Shown here: in pieces, positions 1 to 5,749 of the stretch
How the letters are laid out: each line of letters opens with the position of its first letter
How positions within the stretch are numbered: position 1 is the first letter of the stretch
Made by a program: the position numbers and the translations under genes
Source: Thermoleophilaceae bacterium
Lineage (GTDB): Bacteria > Actinomycetota > Thermoleophilia > Solirubrobacterales > Thermoleophilaceae
DNA length: 5,749 nt
Reading direction: 5' to 3'
Assembly: GCA_013695885.1 (NCBI GenBank)
Contig: JACCZP010000343.1
Span: 1-5,749, forward strand
The notes under the pieces: generated by a model
What the model was told of the DNA's origin: nothing
The model's input: only the letters and a program-made list of their open reading frames with translations
The model's database searches: none

Positions 1-1272
1 TCCCCGGCGGTAGAGGTCGGCCGTCCCGGCGGACTCGAGCTCCTCGGGCACCCCGGCGCCGAGGTCCGGTGAGAGCGGCTGCCACTGGACGGTGAGCATG
101 CGGTGGCGCTGGAGGTCGCGGAACGCGCCGTAGTCGGAGACCACCTCGAATCGGTAGCTCGTGGCTTCGAACCCGCGCCCGGGACGGTGACGGCGGTTCT
201 CCCGCTCGCCGACGAGCTCGGCGATCAGCTCGGCCCTCTGCCCGGTGGCCATGGGCTCGATCACCGCACGCACGTCCTCCTCGGAGACGGCCGACGCTTC
301 GAAGAGGAGACCAGCCAGCAGGTCCTCCTCGGTGCCCTGCACGGAGAGCAGGCGGACCGACGGACCGTCGGCCGCGTCGCCGTGCTGTCGGTCGAGGCCG
401 AGACGCGCGGTCACGCGCGCCGCGGCGTGGCTGCGCTCGGCGAGGAAGTCCGCCCAGCGCCCGCCGCGGTCGGGCCGGTCGACCCGGGTGACGAAGCTCG
501 GGATCACCGCTTGGAGCTCGGGCAGCATCATCTCCCCGATCGCCCGCGCCTCCGGCAGCGGGGAGGCGGCGAGGCGCAGGAGCAGGCCCTCGTAGGCCTG
601 CCCGCTCGCGAAGATCCCGACGTGGGAGAGGGTCGCCGCGGGCAGCAGGCCGCGCAGCAGGTCGAGCGCCTTGGCCCGGATCGAGCGCCGATGCGCGGCC
701 TCGGGCTCGTCCCCCGCGCGCGGGAACCGATCCGCCGCCCAGCGCTCGGTCAGGGGCAGCGCCCGCGCGTAGAGGTCGAAGAGACCGTCCATCGCCCGCC
801 CGTACTCCGGGCCGAGTGAGGGATCGCGCCAGTAGCGGTAGCCACCGCCCGGCATCGGCGCGTCGTAGGCGATGTAGCGGGTGGATTGCTCGAGGTAGGC
901 GGCGAGGCGCCCGCGCTGCAGCACCTTGGTCATCACGTTCGAGACCCACTCGCAGCCCACGTGGGCGCCGCCGAGCTGGGCCACCGAGTCGTCGCCGTAG
1001 CCGAGGAAGATGCGCTCGTAGAGTTGCGCCGCCCGCTCGGCTCCGGGGCCCGCCTCTCCCCCGCCGGGGCCGTCCGCGGTCACGTCGCCGGCGAACTCGT
1101 CGAGGAAGAGCCGGCGCAGCGTGCCCGGGTAGCGCGAGTAGCGCGCGAAGAGGGCGCCCTTGACCGTCTCGGGCAGACCGGTGAGCGCGAACACCGGCCT
1201 GTCGAGGTTCGTGAAGTGCGGGGCGAGGGCAGCCCGCTCGGACTCGGAGAACGACTCGACCGGATAGTCCAT
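1..1272 (-). CDS. Two-domain ThyX-like (FAD-dependent thymidylate synthase family) protein, 3' end outside window
   Basis: Reading right to left from the ATG at 1272, 424 codons run to the left edge without a stop, so the C-terminus is missing. An in-frame TAG lies five codons upstream and no other start is available. The N-terminal half carries a ThyX-like core: YGDDSVA at residues 92-98, then RGR at 120-122, seven residues, S130, and R132-Y133. This is the ThyX dUMP-binding pattern RHR-x7-S-x-R-Y with His replaced by Gly. GGGYRYWRDP follows at 142-151. A second, weaker copy occupies about residues 305-424 and contains an intact RHR at 389-391, but position x8 is Pro399 and the nearest Ser is 401. 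True ThyX proteins are about 220-300 residues and convert dUMP to dTMP using FAD, methylene-tetrahydrofolate and NADPH. This protein is at least 424 residues, so it belongs to the duplicated ThyX-like group, and thymidylate synthase activity should not be assumed. It is the last visible gene of the minus-strand block. Confidence 0.87.
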   Translation of the reverse strand, partial: MDYPVESFSESERAALAPHFTNLDRPVFALTGLPETVKGALFARYSRYPGTLRRLFLDEFAGDVTADGPGGGEAGPGAERAAQLYERIFLGYGDDSVAQLGGAHVGCEWVSNVMTKVLQRGRLAAYLEQSTRYIAYDAPMPGGGYRYWRDPSLGPEYGRAMDGLFDLYARALPLTERWAADRFPRAGDEPEAAHRRSIRAKALDLLRGLLPAATLSHVGIFASGQAYEGLLLRLAASPLPEARAIGEMMLPELQAVIPSFVTRVDRPDRGGRWADFLAERSHAAARVTARLGLDRQHGDAADGPSVRLLSVQGTEEDLLAGLLFEASAVSEEDVRAVIEPMATGQRAELIAELVGERENRRHRPGRGFEATSYRFEVVSDYGAFRDLQRHRMLTVQWQPLSPDLGAGVPEELESAGTADLYRRG

Positions 1273-1298
1273 GGACTGACGAGGCTACCGGCGTGGGC

Positions 1299-1333
1299 GG
1301 CGGCGGGTCGCGGACTCGCCGCGACGAGCCGCC
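1299..1333 (-). terminator. GC-rich hairpin in the gap before the ThyX-like gene
   Basis: GGCGGC (1299-1304) pairs with GCCGCC (1328-1333). Inside it GTCGCGG (1307-1313) pairs with CCGCGAC (1319-1325) around a 5-base loop, giving 13 base pairs with a 2x2 internal loop. On the minus strand it lies after the glutaredoxin gene and 26 bases before the ThyX-like start codon. There is no T-tract, so intrinsic termination is uncertain; it could equally be a structured leader of the ThyX-like gene. Confidence 0.4.
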
Positions 1334-1343
1334 GGGTCGTGGT

Positions 1344-1362
1344 GGCGGCCGGACCGGCCGCC
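1344..1362 (-). promoter_or_regulatory. Candidate SECIS-like stem-loop downstream of the glutaredoxin UGA
   Basis: In the minus-strand RNA, GGCGGCC pairs with GGCCGCC around the 5-base apical loop GGUCC. The stem starts 14 bases after the UGA at 1379-1377, and the loop GGU begins 21 bases after it. As I recall, bacterial SECIS elements need a short stem whose apical loop starts with G, about 16-37 bases after the UGA, and the E. coli fdhF element has a GGUCU-type loop at a similar distance. This hairpin fits. A competing dyad GACCGG/CCGGTC (1352-1366) overlaps it. The structure could instead be a terminator lacking a U-tract. Confidence 0.45.
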
Positions 1363-1364
1363 GG

Positions 1365-1379
1365 TCAATGGACCCGTCA
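1365..1379 (-). other. Possible UGA (selenocysteine) recoding site and short C-terminal extension
   Basis: The glutaredoxin frame reaches TGA at 1379-1377 and then reads CGG GTC CAT TGA. If the first UGA is read as selenocysteine, the protein ends Gly-Lys-Gly-Sec-Arg-Val-His, stopping at 1367-1365. Glutaredoxin-like (seleno)proteins with a C-terminal Sec-x-x-stop (Uxx-star) are a known family; here there would be three residues after Sec rather than two. This is an inference from the stop context, the truncated C-terminus and the hairpin just downstream. Confidence 0.42.
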
Positions 1380-1595
1380 GCCCTTCCCCGGCGGCCAGCC
1401 CACCTGGACGCCGTCGGGCCCGACGATCGTCGGGACCACGCCGCGGTCGTTCGTGTGGGAGAAGAGCTCGGCGCGCCACTCCGGACGCGTTGTGGCGTCG
1501 CGCTCCTCCCAGTCGAACCCGTCGGCCGCGAGTCCTTCGCGTGCCGTCTGGCAGTAGGGGCATCCCGGCTTGACGTACATCACGCGCTCGCTCAT
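1377..1595 (-). CDS. Short glutaredoxin-like protein with CPYC motif (possible Uxx-star selenoprotein)
   Basis: This 72-residue thioredoxin-fold protein begins MSERVMYVKPGCPYC. Beta strand 1 leads directly into the dithiol active site Cys12-Pro-Tyr-Cys15, and the cis-proline loop is Val-Val-Pro55-Thr. Such proteins carry out thiol-disulfide exchange in the cytoplasm, using glutathione, mycothiol or a thioredoxin-type reductant. The ATG at 1595 is chosen because the fold starts immediately after it, and the stop of the upstream gene is only 5 bases away. No convincing ribosome-binding site is visible, so translation may depend on coupling to the upstream gene. The C-terminus is unusual: after GVQVGWPPGKG the frame stops, with no room for the usual final GF...L helix. 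The stop is TGA, followed by three sense codons, another TGA and a SECIS-like hairpin. If recoded, the gene extends to 1365 and the product is 76 residues with Sec73. The thiol-fold assignment is firm; the selenoprotein reading is provisional. Confidence 0.85.
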   Translation of the reverse strand: MSERVMYVKPGCPYCQTAREGLAADGFDWEERDATTRPEWRAELFSHTNDRGVVPTIVGPDGVQVGWPPGKG

Positions 1596-1600
1596 GGTGC

Positions 1601-2518
1601 TCAGTCTGGCGTACCGGAGGGCTGCGCGAGCGCCGACGCCAACCGCGCCACCACGGCCTCGGGCTCGTCGACGAGGACTCGCCACGTGAGACGCATGACT
1701 CGGAAGCCTGCCGCGCCGAGCTCGGCGTCCCGGAGTCGATCGCGCTCGAACGCCGTACGGGAGGAGTGATAGGCGTAGCCGTCCACCTCGACGACGAGAC
1801 GCTGCTCCCTCCACAGCAGGTCGACCTCGAGACCGCCAACGCGGGCGTTGACCCGAGGCCTGGGTAGACGTGCCGCTCGCACGAGCGCGAGGGTGCGTTC
1901 CTCGGCCTCGGACCGGGTCAGCTTCGGATCGCCCTCGCGGTCGAGCAGTGCGGCGAGCGCTGCCGCGCCCTTGCGGCCGGGTGAGGCGTCGAGCACCCCT
2001 GTCAGCTGACTCCGGCGGACGAGGCGGCGGACCCGGGCTTCGTCGAGCGCGCGCTCGAGCTCGCGAGGGGAGACCGACTCTGCTAGGTCGAGGAGGGTCC
2101 GGGCCGGCGTGGTGACGGGAATGCCCTCGCGCTTCGTGCGCTCCAGAGCTCCGAGGCAGCGCGTCTCATGCACGCGCACGTGTGGGCGCCGTCCACCGTT
2201 TCGACCGACCACCGTGACGTCGATCTCCCCGTCCGGGCGGCGCGCCAACTGCCAGAGCCACGCCGCGGATCGATGACTGAGCACCGCTTCGGGGCTGCAC
2301 GCCATCACGGCCGCCAACTCGGGTGCCAAGGGAGGGACAGCCGCGTGTCCGACGAGGTACACGCCCCGGTGCAAGCGGTGCAGGCGCCCTCGCGACACGC
2401 GGTGGGCGATCGCTCCGCGGCCGAGACCGAGGCTCTGGAGCTGGTGGCGGGTCACAAGCCCGTGCTGGGAGGTGGCGATCGCCGCCAACGCCTGATCTAC
2501 CGACCAACCGACCTGCAC
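1601..2518 (-). CDS. AbiEi-like winged-helix protein with C-terminal DUF559 nuclease-fold domain
   Basis: From a GTG start at 2518 the protein has 305 residues. Residues 8-57 form an AbiEi antitoxin-type winged helix (ALAAIATSQHGLVTRHQL through GRLHRLHRGVYLVG). The middle has AbiEi-family signatures: LSHRSAAWLWQL (80-91) and IPVTTPARTLLDLAE (133-147). Residues about 200-295 are a DUF559/Vsr-like PD-(D/E)XK-fold domain with Glu206, Asp233 (EVDLLW), Glu244-x-Asp246 (VVEVDGYAYH), His251 and RDRLRDAEL. The family is abundant in actinobacteria and its function is unknown; DNA binding plus a nuclease fold suggests a defence or DNA-processing role. No AbiEii nucleotidyltransferase toxin gene is adjacent, so it is not a complete type IV toxin-antitoxin pair. 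The frame stays open up to an ATG at 2710, but those 64 extra residues are low-complexity Ala/Arg/Pro/His and precede the domain, so I reject them. The start is the least certain part. It appears co-transcribed with the glutaredoxin gene, 5 bases downstream. Confidence 0.82.
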   Translation of the reverse strand: MQVGWSVDQALAAIATSQHGLVTRHQLQSLGLGRGAIAHRVSRGRLHRLHRGVYLVGHAAVPPLAPELAAVMACSPEAVLSHRSAAWLWQLARRPDGEIDVTVVGRNGGRRPHVRVHETRCLGALERTKREGIPVTTPARTLLDLAESVSPRELERALDEARVRRLVRRSQLTGVLDASPGRKGAAALAALLDREGDPKLTRSEAEERTLALVRAARLPRPRVNARVGGLEVDLLWREQRLVVEVDGYAYHSSRTAFERDRLRDAELGAAGFRVMRLTWRVLVDEPEAVVARLASALAQPSGTPD

Positions 2519-2529
2519 AGTGCGCGGAA

Positions 2530-2538
2530 CCCCCTCCT
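2530..2538 (-). promoter_or_regulatory. Shine-Dalgarno-like AGGAGGGGG before the AbiEi-DUF559 gene
   Basis: The minus strand reads AGGAGGGGG, ending 11 bases before the GTG at 2518. Measured from the AGGAGG core, the spacing is 14 bases, which is longer than usual. It is the best ribosome-binding match near this gene and supports a start close to 2518 rather than at 2710. No closer in-frame ATG, GTG or TTG was seen. Confidence 0.45.
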
Positions 2539-2580
2539 GTGGGCGAGGTGTCGCGGCTGGTGCATGACCACCGTGCACAG

Positions 2581-2602
2581 CTCGAGACGGCCCTCGAGAC
2601 GG
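2581..2602. repeat. Two-copy tandem repeat CTCGAGACGG, 12-base period
   Basis: CTCGAGACGG occurs at 2581-2590 and again at 2593-2602, separated by CC. Each copy contains the palindrome CTCGAG. It lies between GTGCA motifs in the divergent intergenic region. It may be a pair of protein-binding half-sites or a chance slippage product. Confidence 0.5.
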
Positions 2603-2739
2603 AAGGGGTGCCGCGTGCTGTGCATGCGCCGAGGCGGCCATCGCTCCACTCTGGCGGCTGGTACGGAGCGCGGACCGCGCGCCGTGCAGAGTTGGTGCAG
2701 ACCTGCGCACTCTCGTGCGCGTCGGGCGCAGCCCGTAAA

Positions 2740-2758
2740 CGCTCGGTGCATCTGAGCG
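2740..2758. promoter_or_regulatory. Imperfect dyad upstream of the proline dehydrogenase gene
   Basis: CGCTCGGTGCATCTGAGCG has perfect 5-base arms (CGCTC/GAGCG) around a centre containing one of the GTGCA motifs. It ends 20 bases before the ATG at 2779, a position suited to an operator or a 5'-leader hairpin. The only purine-rich stretch nearer the start is AGGGG at 2760-2764, 14 bases from the ATG, which would be a poor ribosome-binding site. Confidence 0.3.
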
Positions 2759-2778
2759 CAGGGGTTACCGTCCATTCG

Positions 2779-4118
2779 ATGATCCCCGATCGTCACCTCG
2801 AGGCCGAGATCCACGCGGTCGGCCACGAGATCGCGGCCGCGATGCCGTCCCGGGCGCGTCACCCGATCAGGGCGCTCGACGAGCGGGCAATGGAGCTTGC
2901 CTCCCGCGACGAGGAGCTTCGCGCGGCGCTGTTCCGGCTCGTCGACGTGACTCCGGCGTGCCGCTCGACGGAGGAGCTGGCCTCACACCTGACCGGCTAC
3001 CTCTCCACCGTGAGCGAGCGCCCGGCGCCGATCGAGGCGGCCATGCGCACGGCGCACACGCGGGCGGGTGCAAGGGCGCTCGGCGCCGCCGCGGCGGCCG
3101 GCGTGCGCCACATGGCGCATCGCTTCATCGTCGCCGAGACGCCGGAGAAGGCGGTGGCGGTCTTCGCCGGTCTGTGGCGGGACGGGATCGCCAGCTCGGT
3201 GGACCTGCTCGGCGAGGCCACGGTCACCCACGACGAGGCCGACCGCTACGCCGAGCGCTGCGCAGCAGCACTCGACGCGCTCACGAAAGGGGCCGCCTCG
3301 TGGCCGGAGCGGCCCCGTCTCGAGCGCGACCCCCTCGGTCCACTGCCCCGGGCCAACCTCTCGGTCAAGGCCTCCGCGCTCACCCCGCTCATGCACCCCG
3401 ACGCGCCCGAGGTCGGCGAGGAGGACGCCGCCCGGCGCCTGCGGCCGCTGCTACGTCGGGCGCGCGAGGCGAACGCGCATCTGCACGTCGACATGGAGTC
3501 CCTCGACACGCTCGACGCCACCTCCGACCTCGTCTTCGACCTCCTCGCCGAGCCCGAGTTCCGCACCGGGCCCTCGACCGGCGTGGTGCTCCAGGCCTAC
3601 CTGCGGGAGTCACCCGAGCGCCTCGAGCGCATCCTCGAGTGGGCGGCGGCCGGCGGTCGCGAGTCCCCGATCACGGTCCGGCTCGTCAAGGGCGCCTACT
3701 GGGACCACGAGGTGGTCGAGGCCCGCGCCCACGGTTGGCCCACGCCGGTGTTCGAGGACCGGGCCGAGTGCGACCGCAACTTCGAGGCCCTCACCGACCG
3801 GCTGCTCGAGGCGCGCGGCCTGGTGCGGACCGCCGTGGCCTCCCACAACATGCGGTCGGTCGCGCACGCGATCGTCGCCAACCGCGCGCAGGGCGGCGGG
3901 GACGGCGACCTCGAGCTCCAGGTGCTCCGCGGCCTCGGCGACGACCTCGGCCATGCGCTCGCTGCTCTGGGGCTGCGCGTGCGCGCCTACTGCCCGGTGG
4001 GCGACCTCGTGTCCGGCATGGCCTACCTCGTTCGCCGGCTGCTCGAGAACACCGCCAACGACTCGTTCCTCGCCGACCGGGCGAGCGGTGCGGCGCTCGA
4101 GAAGTTGCTGGCGGCTCC

Positions 4119-4122
<4 letters not shown>
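2779..4122 (+). CDS. Proline dehydrogenase (PutA N-terminal half-like)
   Basis: This 447-residue FAD enzyme oxidises L-proline to pyrroline-5-carboxylate, passing electrons to the quinone pool. The PRODH barrel signatures appear in order: SVDLLGEATVT (140-150), NLSVKASAL (193-201), LHVDMES (235-241), VVLQAYLRES (269-278), VRLVKGAYWD (300-309), ASHNMRS (354-360), AYCPVG (403-408) and the substrate-carboxylate motif Tyr416-x-x-Arg419-Arg420-x-x-Glu423 with NTANDSF after it. Residues about 30-75 (DERAMELASRDEELRAALFRLVDVTPA) match the helical domain that precedes the barrel in PutA. This explains why the protein is longer than the roughly 300-residue monofunctional PRODHs. There is no ribbon-helix-helix domain. 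The ATG at 2779 is chosen because family similarity begins just after it; the open frame back to 2323 overlaps the AbiEi-DUF559 gene on the other strand. The stop codon overlaps the start of the P5C dehydrogenase gene, so the two enzymes of the pathway are co-expressed. Confidence 0.93.
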
Positions 4123-5684
<1,562 letters not shown>

Positions 5685-5698
5685 CAGCGGAATCTCAC

Positions 5699-5746
5699 GA
5701 ACGGCGAACCGAGGGCGTTCATATGGGTGTGGCCCTCCCGCCGTTC
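5699..5746 (+). terminator. Long inverted repeat after the proline operon, possible terminator
   Basis: GAACGGCG (5699-5706) pairs with CGCCGTTC (5739-5746), and GAGGGC (5711-5716) pairs with GCCCTC (5732-5737). That gives 14 base pairs, with a 4-versus-1 base asymmetric bulge and a 15-base loop. It begins 14 bases after the P5CDH stop. No T-tract is seen before the window ends three bases later, so it is either a terminator whose tail is outside the window or an RNA structure controlling the possible downstream gene. Confidence 0.5.
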
Positions 5747-5749
5747 CAG
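5723..5749 (+). CDS. Possible start of a downstream gene, cut by the window edge
   Basis: An ATG at 5723 opens nine stop-free codons (MGVALPPFQ) to the right edge. GAGGG at 5711-5715 lies 7 bases upstream, a good Shine-Dalgarno spacing. Nine codons are far too few to identify a family. Both the ribosome-binding site and the ATG lie within the inverted repeat at 5699-5746: the first is in the stem and the second in the loop. If the gene is real, its translation could depend on the RNA fold. It may be chance. Confidence 0.28.

Larger units (their letters stand above)
2514..2750. promoter_or_regulatory. Cluster of seven GTGCA/TGCAC motifs in the divergent control region
   Basis: TGCA occurs seven times, each extended to GTGCA on one strand or the other: 2514-2518 (TGCAC), 2560-2564, 2573-2578 (GTGCAC), 2620-2624, 2684-2688, 2695-2699 and 2746-2750. 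A random 4-mer would be expected about once in 237 bases. Two copies form the dyad GTGCATGACCACCGTGCAC (2560-2578). The cluster covers the gap between the AbiEi-DUF559 gene and the proline operon, so it may be a multi-site operator. TGCA also occurs sporadically inside neighbouring genes, so this is suggestive only. Confidence 0.35.
2519..2778. other. 260-base divergent intergenic region
   Basis: This stretch separates the minus-strand GTG (2518) from the plus-strand ATG (2779). Both strands have stop-free frames across it (minus to 2710; plus from 2323), but their translations are low-complexity and resemble no domain. It should contain the promoters of both transcription units, yet I see no convincing -35/-10 pair on either strand. 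Contents seen: the GTGCA cluster, a 12-base-period tandem repeat (2581-2602), a small hairpin GCGCAC-TCTC-GTGCGC (2705-2720), an inverted repeat CTGCGC/GCGCAG (2703-2731) and an imperfect dyad at 2740-2758. Confidence 0.7.

Noticed and set aside
103..819. 238-codon open frame on the plus strand
   Set aside because: It is antisense to the ThyX-like gene, whose minus-strand translation shows clear family motifs. The plus-strand product is low-complexity Arg/Gly/Ala with no recognisable domain.
1293..1769. Plus-strand open frame across the glutaredoxin gene
   Set aside because: It opposes the glutaredoxin frame, which has the CPYC and cis-proline motifs. Its own translation is low-complexity.
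2519..2710. Upstream extension of the AbiEi-DUF559 gene to an ATG at 2710
   Set aside because: The 64 added residues are low-complexity and precede the winged helix, where this family normally begins. A Shine-Dalgarno-like site sits just upstream of the GTG at 2518, and the stretch is rich in repeats typical of intergenic DNA.
2323..2778. Upstream extension of the proline dehydrogenase frame
   Set aside because: It overlaps the coding part of the AbiEi-DUF559 gene on the opposite strand, and the translation has no similarity to the PRODH family.
2958..4118. Long upstream extension of the P5C dehydrogenase frame
   Set aside because: It is the out-of-frame shadow of the PRODH gene: Arg/Pro/Gly-rich, with no domain. 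P5CDH similarity starts right after the GTG at 4119.

Overview
The window has very high GC and strongly G/C-biased third codon positions. With the gene types present, this points to a high-GC actinobacterium. A Thermoleophilia/Solirubrobacterales-like lineage is my best guess, because two-domain ThyX-like proteins and AbiEi-DUF559 proteins are common there as I recall. That placement is inference; no rRNA or other phylogenetic marker is present.

The left half (1-2518) is a minus-strand block read right to left. It starts with an AbiEi-like winged-helix protein fused to a DUF559 (PD-(D/E)XK-fold) domain. Five bases further on is a 72-residue CPYC glutaredoxin-like protein. After a 104-base, hairpin-rich gap comes a two-domain ThyX-like protein that runs off the left edge (424 codons visible). 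The glutaredoxin frame ends in TGA. Four codons later there is a second in-frame TGA, and downstream lies a stem-loop with a GGUCC apical loop placed where a bacterial SECIS element would be. This gene may therefore encode a selenoprotein with selenocysteine near its C-terminus.

The middle (2519-2778) is a 260-base divergent intergenic region. It lies in long stop-free frames on both strands but does not look coding. It holds most of a dense cluster of GTGCA/TGCAC motifs, a 12-base-period tandem repeat and several short dyads, and is the likely control region for both transcription units.

The right half (2779-5684) is a plus-strand proline catabolism operon: a PutA-like proline dehydrogenase (447 aa) and a glutamate semialdehyde (P5C) dehydrogenase (521 aa), overlapping by 4 bases (GTGA). 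Together they oxidise proline to glutamate and correspond to the two catalytic halves of a PutA split into two cistrons. No ribbon-helix-helix repressor domain is present. After the operon is a long inverted repeat that may be a terminator; it also encloses a ribosome-binding site and ATG that may begin another gene cut by the right edge.
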